Below, in pieces: positions 39,619 through 48,203 of a stretch of 64,000 nucleotides of DNA. The translations under genes were made by a program, and so were the position numbers. How positions within the stretch are numbered: position 1 is the first letter of the stretch; each line of letters starts with the position of its first letter. Below the pieces are notes generated by a model. It was not told where the DNA came from. It worked only from the letters and a program-made list of their open reading frames with translations, and did not search any database. Source of the DNA: Kumtagia sp052180275 (GTDB lineage: Bacteria; Pseudomonadota; Alphaproteobacteria; Rhizobiales; Rhizobiaceae); assembly GCF_052180275.1 (NCBI RefSeq), contig NZ_CP197465.1:3472001-3536000 (forward strand), given 5' to 3'.

Positions 39619-41460
39619 ATGGCACTTTCACCGATCAAGGTACTGTTGTTCCTGGCGGGGGGATCGGTTGCCGTGGGCGGAACCGCCTATGTCGCGGGCG
39701 TCTTCGATCCCTTCCTGAAACCGCAGGTTCCGGCGGTGACCGATGCAGCGCCGGAAGCCCAGAAACTTGCCGCCCTGCCGCCCTCGGAAGCGACCGTGGA
39801 AAACCCGACCGCGCCGGCTGGTACGCAGGCGCCTTCGGTCGAGGTCCCCAAGCCGCCGGCCGGCGACGCGCCCGCCGCGTCAACCCCGCCGGCGCCGGCC
39901 GGCGAAACGGCCCCGGCCTCCGCCGCCGAGCCGCCTGCCGCTGAACTCAAGCCCGAGCCCAAGGTCGAGGCCCCGGCCTTCGACCTGGTGCGCGTCGAGG
40001 CCGACGGGTCGATCGTCATCGCCGGCCGTGCCGCGCCCAACGCGAAGGTCGAGGCCATCATCGGCTCGCGTGTCATCGGCAGCGCCATCGCCGGAGCGGG
40101 CGGCGATTTCGCCATCGTGCTCGACGAGCCGCTGAAGCCCGGCGACTACCAGATCGTGCTTCGGTCGACCACGGCCGACAATGTCGTGGCGATGTCCACC
40201 GAGACGGCTGTCGTGTCGATCCCCGACTCGTCGGACGGGCAGGTGCTTGCCTTGGTCGAGGAGCCCGGCAAGCCCTCGCAACTGATCACCATGCCAGAGC
40301 CGAAGCAGGCCAATCCATCGGTCACTTCCGCTGCCGACTCCGGACCTTCGACTGCCGGCTCTACAGCCCAGGCCGACGCCAACCCGCCCGTCGCATCGGA
40401 TAACAAGCCCGCTGCCGATCAACAGGCCGCCGCCGATCAACAGGCCGCCGCTGATAGCGAGGCATCAGGCAAGTCTTCGGCCGACGCCGCCACGACAGAC
40501 CAGGGGGCAGCCGACACGACGGCAAAACAACAGCCCGCGCCCGATGCCGCCGCGCCGGAGCAGAAACCAATTGCCGGAAGCGAGCAGCAGGTCGCCGCGG
40601 CGACGCCCGATCCGGCGCCTGCCAAGCCCCAGCAGCAGCCGGCGGGCAAAACCAGGGTCGCAGTCGAAGCCGTCGAGATCGAAGGCCGCCGCATCTTCGT
40701 CGCCGGCACCGCCGATGCGGGCCGCGTCGTGCGCGGCTATGCCAACGAGATCCTGCTTGGTGACGCCAAAACCTCGCCCGCAGGCCGTTTCCTGATCGAG
40801 GCCGAACGCGACCTGCCGGTGGGCGACTACATCATCCGTGTCGACGCGCTTGGTCCCGACGGGGCGCAGGTGGTGGCGCGCGCCGCCGTGCCGTTCGAGC
40901 GCGAGGCCGGCGAAAACGTCGCCGCCGTCGCTTCTCCCGACGAGCCGAGGCCGGCCGCGGCCCAGCCGCAGCCCGATGCGCCGCCTGCCGGCGAGGTCGT
41001 CGCGAAAGGGACGCAACCGCGCCTGGGCAAGTCGGATGAGGCTCACCCCACGGCCACCGAAGCGCCGGCGATAGACAGCGCGACGCAGCCCGCCGTCGCC
41101 GCCGCAGCGCCCGAAAAGACCGCCGGTTCCGCGCCGGGCATGGCGGCCACCCAGCCCGCGCCCGCCGGCCAGACCGAAACGGCCGCCGCGCCGACGGAGA
41201 CGCTTTCGCCAAAACTGGAGAATGTCGGCGGATCGGTCATCATCCGCCGCGGCGATTCCTTGTGGCGCATCTCGCACCGCGTCTACGGCCGCGGCCTTCG
41301 CTATTCGACCATCTATCTCGCTAACCAGCACCAGATCGACGATCCGGACCGCATCTATCCCGGCCAGGTGTTTTCGGTGCCGAGCAAGACGGAAAAGGGA
41401 GAGGAGGCCGACATGACCACGCTTGGCGAACAGGCGATATCGCCGGTGGTGCGGCAGTAG
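39619..41460 (+). CDS. LysM-domain cell-envelope protein with two Ig-like modules
   Basis: 613 residues. An N-terminal membrane segment (VLLFLAGGSVAVGGTAYVAG) is followed by a Pro/Ala-rich linker, then a beta-module (about 119-195, ADGSIVIAGRAAPNAKVEAI ... KPGDYQIVLRS). A low-complexity Ala/Gln/Asp stretch with a short tandem repeat (DQQAAADQQAAAD) leads to a second related module (about 347-425, GRRIFVAGTADAGRVVRGYA ... PVGDYIIRVDA). The C-terminal LysM is at about 538-587 (RRGDSLWRISHRVYG ... YPGQVFSVP). Probably periplasmic and peptidoglycan-bound. Common in Rhizobiales, unknown role. Confidence 0.85.
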   Translation: MALSPIKVLLFLAGGSVAVGGTAYVAGVFDPFLKPQVPAVTDAAPEAQKLAALPPSEATVENPTAPAGTQAPSVEVPKPPAGDAPAASTPPAPAGETAPASAAEPPAAELKPEPKVEAPAFDLVRVEADGSIVIAGRAAPNAKVEAIIGSRVIGSAIAGAGGDFAIVLDEPLKPGDYQIVLRSTTADNVVAMSTETAVVSIPDSSDGQVLALVEEPGKPSQLITMPEPKQANPSVTSAADSGPSTAGSTAQADANPPVASDNKPAADQQAAADQQAAADSEASGKSSADAATTDQGAADTTAKQQPAPDAAAPEQKPIAGSEQQVAAATPDPAPAKPQQQPAGKTRVAVEAVEIEGRRIFVAGTADAGRVVRGYANEILLGDAKTSPAGRFLIEAERDLPVGDYIIRVDALGPDGAQVVARAAVPFEREAGENVAAVASPDEPRPAAAQPQPDAPPAGEVVAKGTQPRLGKSDEAHPTATEAPAIDSATQPAVAAAAPEKTAGSAPGMAATQPAPAGQTETAAAPTETLSPKLENVGGSVIIRRGDSLWRISHRVYGRGLRYSTIYLANQHQIDDPDRIYPGQVFSVPSKTEKGEEADMTTLGEQAISPVVRQ

Positions 41461-41559
41461 GGATACGGAACTGCGATAACAGCTTCGTTGATTTCGATCT
41501 GCCGCTGTTGACCGACGACGGTTGCGGCCCGGAACCGTTGAAACGGTCTCCTTATTCTC

Positions 41560-41859
41560 TCACGTTGCTCGTGACGCGCTGACCTCGTGCAGCGTCAAAT
41601 CCCGGTCTGTGATGCCGAGCGTCGGCCAGGTGGCGCGCCAGCGGGCGATGTGGGCGGATGCAAAATGTGCGTCGAGCGCCGCGCGGTGCCGCCATGCCTC
41701 GGCGACATGCACCAGCCCGCCGTCGAGGAGGTCGACCGCGTAGGAATAGTTGACGCAGCCGTCCTCCGCTCGGCTGGCAAGAATCATGGTCTCCATGACC
41801 GGCCTTGCCTCTGCGAGTTTCTCTGGCCGGATGCGGAACGTCCCGGTGATCAGCAGCAT
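41560..41859 (-). CDS. Putative quinol monooxygenase / ABM-domain protein
   Basis: 99 residues, the size of single-domain antibiotic-biosynthesis-monooxygenase proteins (YgiN type). MLLITGTFRIRPEKLAEARP, SRAEDGCVNYSYAVDLLDGG and FASAHIARW show the ferredoxin-like fold. It is divergent from the ArsR gene with the operator palindrome between them, so both are probably under the same repressor (inference). Substrate unknown; these proteins often act in redox or detoxification stress. Confidence 0.85.
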   Translation of the reverse strand: MLLITGTFRIRPEKLAEARPVMETMILASRAEDGCVNYSYAVDLLDGGLVHVAEAWRHRAALDAHFASAHIARWRATWPTLGITDRDLTLHEVSASRAT

Positions 41860-41971
41860 GACGCTCCTCCTTTGCCCAAGCTTCTCACAAACCGCGCCTT
41901 TGCGCGATCATCCGCGCGGTGCGGGACAAAAATTGGAACAGCATGCTCCCAGCCGTTGCTGTTTCAAGTTT

Positions 41972-41996
41972 CATCGTTTATCGTCGATAAACGATG
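41972..41996. promoter_or_regulatory. Perfect 25-bp palindrome, probable ArsR operator
   Basis: Arms CATCGTTTATCG and its exact complement, separated by a single T, ending 19 bases before the ArsR start and 113 before the divergent ABM gene. Size, symmetry and place fit an ArsR/SmtB autoregulatory operator. Confidence 0.85.
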
Positions 41997-42015
41997 CAAG
42001 ATCTCGATCTCAGCC

Positions 42016-42360
42016 ATGAGGCCTGATCCGGCCACTTCCGAGCGGCTGGCCGTCCGGCTCGGCGCGCTCGCCCATCCGGCGCGGCTGGAGATCGTGAAAC
42101 ATCTGTCACAGGGCGATCGCTGCTGCTGCAAGGACGTCGTCGGACGGCTCGACCTCGCGCAATCCACGGTGTCCCAGCATCTCAAGGTGCTGGTCGAGGC
42201 GGGGCTGGTGCGGGTCCGGCAGGAGCGCCAGCGTTCCATATACGAGATCGACCATGAGGCGCTGTCCGGCACTGCAAAACACGTCACCGCCCTGGCGGCC
42301 GCCTGCTGTCCGTCCCGGCCGTCCGCGTGCGCTGAACCGCGCGTCATGAGTCTGGGATAG
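42016..42360 (+). CDS. ArsR/SmtB family metalloregulator
   Basis: 114 residues from ATG 42016. The winged helix reads LGALAHPARLEIVKHLSQG, then DLAQSTVSQHLKVLVEAGLV. In the metal-sensing alpha-3 helix stands DRCCCKDVVG (C36-C38), in the place of the ELCVCDL motif of ArsR/CadC-type sensors, so a thiol-binding inducer such as As(III) or a soft metal is plausible. The C-terminus adds a Cys pair (AACCPSRPSAC). It is upstream of an Atm1-type ABC exporter and divergent from an ABM gene. Confidence 0.9.
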   Translation: MRPDPATSERLAVRLGALAHPARLEIVKHLSQGDRCCCKDVVGRLDLAQSTVSQHLKVLVEAGLVRVRQERQRSIYEIDHEALSGTAKHVTALAAACCPSRPSACAEPRVMSLG

Positions 42361-42361
42361 T

Positions 42362-44314
42362 TTGTACCAACGATCCGCGCCGGCCGCCGTTGCGGCGGAA
42401 ACGGCTCCGGAAACAGGGAAGAAAAAATTGGCCGACAAGACTGTCTCGGCGGAGTCCGGCTCGACGCTGCGCACGCTGATCAATTTGAAGCCCTATATGT
42501 GGCCGGCCGAGCGCGGCGATCTGCGCATACGCGTCGCCTGGGCTACGGTCTATCTCGTCGTTTCCAAGCTCGTCCTCATCGCCGTACCCTATTTCTTCAA
42601 ATGGTCGACCGACGCGCTGGTCGGCGACCACGCCCGCACGCCGCCGCTGCCGGACTGGATGCTGGTGCCTGCCGCCCTCGTCATCGCCTATAATGTCGTG
42701 CGTTTGATCCAGGTCGGCCTCAACCAGTTGCGGGACGCGCTGTTCGCCAGCGTCGGCCAGTATGCGGTGCGGAAGCTCGCCTACAAGACCTTCGTCCACA
42801 TGCACGATCTGTCGCTGCGCTTCCATCTGGAACGCCGCACCGGCGGCCTGTCGCGTATCATCGAGCGCGGCGTGAAGGGCATCGAGACGATCGTCCGCTT
42901 CACCATCTTGAACACGCTGCCGACCATCCTGGAATTCGCGCTGACGGCGGTGATCTTCGCCGTCGCCTATGGCTGGATCTACGTCGTTGTCGTCGCCCTC
43001 ACCGTCGCGCTCTACACCTGGTTCACGGTCTGGGCGAGCGACTGGCGCATCGCCATCCGCCGCGAGATGAACGACAGCGACACCGATGCCAACACCAAGG
43101 CGATCGACTCGCTGCTCAACTACGAGACGGTGAAATATTTCAACAACGAGCGCATGGAGGCCGAGCGCTTCGACCATTCCATGGCCCGCTACGAGAGCGC
43201 CGCCACGAAGACCTGGACCTCGCTCGGCTGGCTGAATTTCGGCCAGGGCGTCATCTTCGGCGCCGGCATGCTGGCCATCATGCTGCTGTCGGCGCGCGAG
43301 GTGCAGGCCGGCACGCAGACCATCGGCGACTTCGTCTTTTTGAACGCCATGCTGATGCAACTCTCCGTGCCGCTCAACTTCATCGGCTTCATCTACCGCG
43401 AGATCCGGCAGGGCCTGACCGACATCGAGCAGATGTTCGACCTGCTCGACGTGCCCGCCGAGATTTCCGACAAACCGGGTGCAAAGCCGCTGGTTGTTAG
43501 CGAGGGGCGCGTCGAATTCCGCGACGTGCATTTCTCCTACGATCCCGCCCGCGCGATCCTGAAAGGCATCAGCTTCGAGGTGCCGGCCGGCAAGACGGTG
43601 GCGATCGTCGGCCCGTCGGGCGCCGGAAAATCGACGATCTCGCGGCTGCTCTTCCGCTTCTACGACATCCAGTCTGGTCAGATCCTGATCGACGGCCAGG
43701 ACATCAGCAGTGCCACGCAGGAGAGCCTGCGCGCCGCGATCGGCATGGTGCCGCAGGATACCGTGCTGTTCAACGACACCGTCGCCTACAATATCCGCTA
43801 CGGCCGCGTCGACGCCTCAGAGGAAGATGTCCGCCAGGCCGCCGACCTCGCCCAGATCGGCCCGTTCATCGCACGCCTGCCGGAGGGCTACCGCACCATG
43901 GTCGGTGAGCGCGGGCTGAAACTGTCCGGCGGCGAGAAGCAGCGCGTGGCGATCGCCCGAACGATCCTGAAGGCGCCGCCCATCCTGATGCTCGACGAGG
44001 CGACCTCTGCGCTCGATTCGCATACCGAGCAGGAGATACAGACGGCGCTCGACATGGTGTCGCGCGGCCGCACCACCATTGTCATCGCCCACCGGCTGTC
44101 GACAGTGATTTCCGCCGACGAGATCATCGTGCTCAAGGACGGCCAGATCGCCGAGCGTGGTCACCACATCGACTTGCTTGCCAGGGGGGGGCTCTATGCC
44201 TCGATGTGGGCGCGCCAGCGCGAGGCGACCGAGGCGGAGGAACGCCTGCGCATCGCCCGCCAGGAGGACGATCTCGGCGTCATCGTCCGCCGCCGCACAC
44301 CGGAGGTGGAGTAG
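42362..44314 (+). CDS. Atm1/HMT1-type ABC transporter (fused permease-ATPase)
   Basis: 650 residues from a TTG one base after the ArsR stop; a TTG at 42428 (ADKTVSAES) is an alternative. The N-terminal half has six membrane helices of the exporter fold (RVAWATVYLVVSKLVLIAVP, FALTAVIFAVAYGWIYVVVV), with DTDANTKAIDSLLNYETVKYFNNE, the stretch typical of the Atm1 subfamily. The ATPase follows: Walker A GPSGAGKST (about 417), signature LSGGEKQR (about 521), Walker B ILMLDEATSALD. Relatives export glutathione or glutathione-metal complexes. ArsR control suggests metal detoxification here, in place of or besides Fe-S assembly. Confidence 0.9.
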   Translation: MYQRSAPAAVAAETAPETGKKKLADKTVSAESGSTLRTLINLKPYMWPAERGDLRIRVAWATVYLVVSKLVLIAVPYFFKWSTDALVGDHARTPPLPDWMLVPAALVIAYNVVRLIQVGLNQLRDALFASVGQYAVRKLAYKTFVHMHDLSLRFHLERRTGGLSRIIERGVKGIETIVRFTILNTLPTILEFALTAVIFAVAYGWIYVVVVALTVALYTWFTVWASDWRIAIRREMNDSDTDANTKAIDSLLNYETVKYFNNERMEAERFDHSMARYESAATKTWTSLGWLNFGQGVIFGAGMLAIMLLSAREVQAGTQTIGDFVFLNAMLMQLSVPLNFIGFIYREIRQGLTDIEQMFDLLDVPAEISDKPGAKPLVVSEGRVEFRDVHFSYDPARAILKGISFEVPAGKTVAIVGPSGAGKSTISRLLFRFYDIQSGQILIDGQDISSATQESLRAAIGMVPQDTVLFNDTVAYNIRYGRVDASEEDVRQAADLAQIGPFIARLPEGYRTMVGERGLKLSGGEKQRVAIARTILKAPPILMLDEATSALDSHTEQEIQTALDMVSRGRTTIVIAHRLSTVISADEIIVLKDGQIAERGHHIDLLARGGLYASMWARQREATEAEERLRIARQEDDLGVIVRRRTPEVE

Positions 44315-44407
44315 GGCGGCGCCTTGTGCTCCAGCCTTGAACGACTCGCGGCATGCATATGCGGGCCGATTGTCCCGCTCGCTTGCCCGCTTGACGAACA
44401 AATAGCT

Positions 44408-44437
44408 CATTGGCTATACGTTAATCCATAGCCAATG
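44408..44437. promoter_or_regulatory. Inverted repeat, probable operator of the second ArsR gene
   Basis: Perfect 10-bp arms CATTGGCTAT/ATAGCCAATG with a 10-nt spacer, ending 15 bases before the ArsR start. It most likely overlaps the promoter. Confidence 0.75.
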
Positions 44438-44452
44438 GGGTATTGATCCCGA

Positions 44453-44776
44453 ATGTCGGAAGTCGAGGACATTCTGTTCAGGACGCTTGCCGATCCCACC
44501 CGGCGGGCGCTCTTCGAGCGCCTCTGCCGCGAGGGGGAGAAGACGGTCGGAGCGCTGACGGCGCGTGCCGGCGTCTCGCAGCCGGTCGTCTCGAAACATC
44601 TCGGGGTGCTGAAGCAGGCCGGGCTGGTGCGAGGCCGGCACCAGGGCCGCGAGACACATTACAGCGCCAAGCCCGGCGCGCTCTCGCCGCTGGTCGACTG
44701 GACGAGCGAGATGTCCGGTTTCTGGCAAAGCCGGTTCGACGGCCTTGAGGACCTGTTGAAAAGGATGGACCAATGA
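44453..44776 (+). CDS. ArsR family transcriptional regulator (SRPBCC-coupled type)
   Basis: 107 residues, start ATG 44453. The winged helix: DILFRTLADPTRRALFERL, VGALTARAGVSQPVVSKHLG, VLKQAGLVRGRHQGRE. No Cys motif in the alpha-3 region, so it is not a metal sensor. It belongs to the group whose C-terminus reads W..F(W)...FDGL(E)DLLKRMDQ, which is normally followed by an AHSA1/SRPBCC gene, as here: the next start overlaps the stop by four bases (ATGA). Confidence 0.92.
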   Translation: MSEVEDILFRTLADPTRRALFERLCREGEKTVGALTARAGVSQPVVSKHLGVLKQAGLVRGRHQGRETHYSAKPGALSPLVDWTSEMSGFWQSRFDGLEDLLKRMDQ

Positions 44777-45183
44777 GCGGGACATCCGCCGAAATACGCA
44801 CCGTCATCGTCGAGCGCGAGATGGCGCATCCGCCTGAAAAACTCTGGCGCGCGCTCACCCAGCCGCACCTGATCGCGGAGTGGCTGATGAAGAACGATTT
44901 CGAGCCCGTCGCCGGCCACCGCTTCAATCTCAGCGCGGACTGGGGCGCCGTTGACTGCGAGGTGCGGACAGTCGAGCCGAACAAGGCCTTGTCCTACACG
45001 TGGAATACCAAGGATCTCCGGTCCGTCGTCACATGGTCGCTGACGCCCTCAGGCGCGGGCACGCTTCTGCGCATGGAGCAGTCGGGCTTCCGGCCGGACC
45101 AGCAGCCTTACCTCCGGGGCGCCACGGTCGGATGGCCAAGGTTCCTCGAGAGTTTGGGGCAGGTCTTGGCGCGGATGGAGTGA
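44773..45183 (+). CDS. SRPBCC (AHSA1/START-like) domain protein
   Basis: 136 residues. VEREMAHPPEKLWRALTQPH is the AHSA1 opening, followed by IAEWLMKNDFEPVAGHRF, VRTVEPNKALSYTW and VTWSLTPSGAGTLLRMEQSG. The fold forms a hydrophobic cavity for a lipid-like ligand; no biochemical function is established. It is translationally coupled to the ArsR gene and presumably co-regulated by it. Confidence 0.92.
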   Translation: MSGTSAEIRTVIVEREMAHPPEKLWRALTQPHLIAEWLMKNDFEPVAGHRFNLSADWGAVDCEVRTVEPNKALSYTWNTKDLRSVVTWSLTPSGAGTLLRMEQSGFRPDQQPYLRGATVGWPRFLESLGQVLARME

Positions 45184-45216
45184 GGTCTGCCCGCGCGAAG
45201 CGGAGCATCAAACATC

Positions 45217-45702
45217 ATGGTCGGGAAAACATCCAAGGGGACAGAGACCGTGGCAAAAGCCTCGAAACCGTCCAAAGCGGCGCCGAAACCGCATTCCGGC
45301 GAAGTCGTCCTCCTCTCGGGCGGCAACCCGCAGATCGCCAAGGGTTTTGGCGACGCCCCCGTGCAGGCTTACATCGCGGCCATGCCTGGCTGGAAAAGCC
45401 AAATCGGCCGCCGCCTCGACGCGCTCATCGAACGCACGGTCCCCGGCGTGAGCAAGGCGGTCAAATGGAACTCGCCGCTCTACGGCATCGAAGGCCAGGG
45501 GTGGTTCCTCGGCATCCACGTCTTCACGAGATACGTGAAGGTGGCATTCTTCCGCGGCGCGTCGCTTCGACCGCTCCCGCCCGGCGGGTCCAAGCAGAAG
45601 GACGTGCGCTACCTCGACATTTTCGAGGACGATCCGTTTGACGAAGCGCAACTTGCAGATTGGGTGAAGCAGGCAAGCGACTTGCCCGGCGAGAAGATGT
45701 GA
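45217..45702 (+). CDS. DUF1801 domain protein (first of two)
   Basis: 161 residues starting at ATG 45217. The basic, disordered N-terminus (TVAKASKPSKAAPKP) precedes the DUF1801 fold: VQAYIAAMPGWKSQIGRRLD, VPGVSKAVKWNSPLYGIEGQ, VFTRYVKVAFFRG. These small alpha/beta proteins have no known function and often accompany SRPBCC genes. It lies 33 bases after the SRPBCC stop and is probably in the same operon. Confidence 0.88.
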   Translation: MVGKTSKGTETVAKASKPSKAAPKPHSGEVVLLSGGNPQIAKGFGDAPVQAYIAAMPGWKSQIGRRLDALIERTVPGVSKAVKWNSPLYGIEGQGWFLGIHVFTRYVKVAFFRGASLRPLPPGGSKQKDVRYLDIFEDDPFDEAQLADWVKQASDLPGEKM

Positions 45703-45761
45703 ACGCCGGACGCCCGCGCCGGCACAGAGCTATCGATCGGCACTTACCAGGAAAGCGACCC

Positions 45762-46199
45762 ATGAAAAAAAGCACCAGCGCCGCGACGCAGGCCAAGGCA
45801 TCCGCACCTCCCTCGGATCTGATCGACGCAAGGATTCGCGAACTGGGCGATTGGCGGGGCGCCACGCTCGCTCGCGTCCGGGATATTATCGGGCAGGCCG
45901 ACCCCGAAATCGTCGAGGAGTGGAAGTGGCGGGGCGTTCCGGTGTGGGAACATGACGGCATCATATGCACCGGCGAGACCTACAAGGCCGTCGTCAAGCT
46001 GACCTTCGCCAAGGGCGCCGCGCTGGACGACCCGAAAAGCCTGTTCAACGCCAGCCTGGAAGGCAACACCCGCCGCGCTATCGACATCCGCGAAGGCGAG
46101 GAGATCGATGAAGAGGCACTGAAGGCCCTCATTCGCGCCGCAGTGGCATTGAACACCGCCCGCCCCGCCCGCACCGGGAAGAAAGCGGAGAGTGATTGA
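45762..46199 (+). CDS. DUF1801 domain protein (second of two)
   Basis: 145 residues from ATG 45762. LIDARIRELGDWRGATLARV, DPEIVEEWKWRGVPVWEHDG, KAVVKLTFAKGAALDDP, and a basic C-terminus (TARPARTGKKAESD). It is a divergent paralogue of the preceding protein, with the same W.. P.(Y/W) core. The spacing (59 bases) is compatible with one transcript. Confidence 0.88.
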   Translation: MKKSTSAATQAKASAPPSDLIDARIRELGDWRGATLARVRDIIGQADPEIVEEWKWRGVPVWEHDGIICTGETYKAVVKLTFAKGAALDDPKSLFNASLEGNTRRAIDIREGEEIDEEALKALIRAAVALNTARPARTGKKAESD

Positions 46200-46585
46200 G
46201 CCGCGTTTCCGGATCGGGTTCGGCTTGGCGGCCTTTGCCCAGACGCGGGCTGCCCCGTCTCCAGGAGTGCTGGTGGTCGGCCACAAATAAGCTGAATTGC
46301 GTCGCCATTCCTTAAAGTCAGCACGGCGGGCGCCGGGGGAAGTTGGTTATGGGAAGGTTTTCGGCATCGTTTGCGATGTCCGGCCCGGGCAAATACGGTA
46401 AGCAAAAAGGCCTCTCGGCTCATCTAAACCCTCGATCCCGCTCAACATTGGTCGGGTTCAATTTCACCGCCCGTCCATGCGGCCATCAAAACCGTCCACA
46501 GCGCCTCCGCTAGCCTCCCATCGCGTTGCCACCCGCCTCCCCATCCCGTAAATAGACGCCATCGTTAGCAAACTGTCGGGTACCG
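46200..46585. other. Intergenic region before psd
   Basis: 386 bp that must contain the psd promoter. No gene, repeat or clear site recognised on either strand; longer frames here look like chance. Confidence 0.4.
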
Positions 46586-47284
46586 ATGTCCCTCGTCGAT
46601 ACAGTGAAAAATGCCTTCGTGCCGATCCACCGCGAAGGCTGGCCGTTCATCGGCGGCTTTGCCGTTGTCGCGCTGGTGCTGGGCATCTTCTCGACCAGCC
46701 TGTTCTGGGTCGGCTTGATCCTAACGGCTTGGTGCGCCTACTTTTTCCGCGATCCGCAGCGGGTGACTCCTGCCGATGACCGGCTCGTCATCAGCCCCGC
46801 CGACGGCATCGTCTCGGCGGTCGGCCCGGCCGTGCCGCCACGGGAGCTCGGCCTCGGCAGCGCCGAGATGACCCGGATCTCGGTGTTCATGAACGTCTTT
46901 TCCTGCCATGTGAATCGCTCTCCCGTCCGTGGAAGAATCACGAAAATCGAGCATCGCCCCGGAAAATTCCTCAACGCCGAACTCGACAAGGCCAGCAGTG
47001 AGAACGAAAGAAACGGCCTCGTCATCGACAGTCCGAACGGCACCGTCGCCGCCGTCCAGATCGCCGGCCTAGTGGCGCGGCGCATCGTCTGCTGGGCGGG
47101 GCAGGGCGGAAACATCGGCATTGGCGAGCGGTTCGGCCTGATCCGGTTCGGTTCGCGCGTCGATGTCTTTCTGCCGCTCGAAGCGACGCCGCGTGTCGCC
47201 GTCGGCCAGACGGCGGTGGGCGGCGAGACCGTCATCGCCGAATTCGGCGGCAGCCCCGCCGCTCCGCTGGTCCGGGTGTCGTAG
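46586..47284 (+). CDS. psd: Phosphatidylserine decarboxylase proenzyme (short, archaeal-type)
   Basis: 232 residues. It makes phosphatidylethanolamine from phosphatidylserine. An N-terminal hydrophobic segment (GGFAVVALVLGIFSTSLFW) anchors it. Core motifs: DDRLVISPADGIVSAVG, RISVFMNVFSCHVNRSPVRG and RFGSRVDVF, where autocleavage before the Ser (about residue 190) creates the pyruvoyl group. It is followed after three bases by pssA, the preceding enzyme in the pathway, so the two are one operon. Confidence 0.96.
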   Translation: MSLVDTVKNAFVPIHREGWPFIGGFAVVALVLGIFSTSLFWVGLILTAWCAYFFRDPQRVTPADDRLVISPADGIVSAVGPAVPPRELGLGSAEMTRISVFMNVFSCHVNRSPVRGRITKIEHRPGKFLNAELDKASSENERNGLVIDSPNGTVAAVQIAGLVARRIVCWAGQGGNIGIGERFGLIRFGSRVDVFLPLEATPRVAVGQTAVGGETVIAEFGGSPAAPLVRVS

Positions 47285-47287
47285 CCG

Positions 47288-48109
47288 GTGGCCGGTCCGT
47301 TCCAGCGTTTCGAGCCGCATGGCCACGGCGGCCCGCGCATCCGCGAGATCCCGCTGAGGCTGGTCCTGCCGAACCTGATCACCGTTCTGGCGATCTGCGC
47401 CGGTCTGTCCGGCATCAGGCTGGCCTTCGAGAATCGCTTCGAGACGGCGGTGGCGATGGTGCTGGTCGCCGCCTTCCTCGACGGCATAGACGGCCGCATT
47501 GCCCGCATGCTGAAGGCGACCTCGAAATTCGGCGCGCAGATGGATTCGCTGGCCGACATCGTCAATTTCGGCGTCGCTCCCGCGCTGGTGCTCTACGCCT
47601 ATCTCCTTGATCGCGCAGGCTCTCCCGGCTGGATCGCAGCGCTGCTGTTCGCCATCGCCTGTGGGCTCAGGCTGGCGCGGTTCAACGTGCTGGACGAGGA
47701 CAAGACAAGGCCGGCCTGGCAGGGCGAATATTTCGTCGGTGTCCCTGCGCCAGCCGGCGCGGTCATCGTGCTGCTGCCGGTCTACCTGATCTTCATCGGC
47801 GCCTTCGAGCCCAGCCGCATCGCGGCTTTCATCGCTTCCGGTTTCACCATCCTGGTCGCCTTCCTGCTGGTCAGCCGGCTGCCGGTGTGGTCCGGCAAGC
47901 GCTTGCGCGTGCCGGGCGACACGGTGATGCCGATGATCCTCGGCGTCGTCTTCGTCGCCCTGCTGCTCTTCACCTATCCGTGGGAAACGCTGTCGGTCGG
48001 TGTGGTTGCCTATCTCGTGTTCCTGCCGTTCAGCATCCGGGCCTATTCCCGCCGGGCGGTAGTCGAAGCGGCAAAGGAGCCGCCGCCTGCTGAAGATCCA
48101 GCGAGCTGA
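47288..48109 (+). CDS. pssA: CDP-diacylglycerol-serine O-phosphatidyltransferase
   Basis: 273 residues from a GTG start three bases after psd. An integral membrane enzyme making phosphatidylserine from CDP-diacylglycerol and serine. The CDP-alcohol phosphotransferase motif D-G-x2-D-G-x2-A-R-x8-G-x3-D-x3-D is complete: DGIDGRIARMLKATSKFG, then QMDSLAD (about 66-91). Six to eight membrane helices are apparent, for example LPNLITVLAICAGLSGI and VMPMILGVVFVALLLF. With psd it supplies membrane phosphatidylethanolamine. Confidence 0.95.
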   Translation: MAGPFQRFEPHGHGGPRIREIPLRLVLPNLITVLAICAGLSGIRLAFENRFETAVAMVLVAAFLDGIDGRIARMLKATSKFGAQMDSLADIVNFGVAPALVLYAYLLDRAGSPGWIAALLFAIACGLRLARFNVLDEDKTRPAWQGEYFVGVPAPAGAVIVLLPVYLIFIGAFEPSRIAAFIASGFTILVAFLLVSRLPVWSGKRLRVPGDTVMPMILGVVFVALLLFTYPWETLSVGVVAYLVFLPFSIRAYSRRAVVEAAKEPPPAEDPAS

Positions 48110-48140
48110 AACGCTTGCAAGGCTCCCGGCGGAGCGTTTC
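48108..48140 (+). terminator. Possible terminator after pssA
   Basis: GAAACGCT/AGCGTTTC, an 8-bp stem with a long loop, beginning in the stop codon region and followed by GTGCTTTT. Weak. Confidence 0.35.
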
Positions 48141-48203
48141 GTGCTTTTGGATCAAGGCGTTGCGAGTGCGGCTTGAAGCGCCTTCGCGGAGCCGCGGATC
48201 GCC

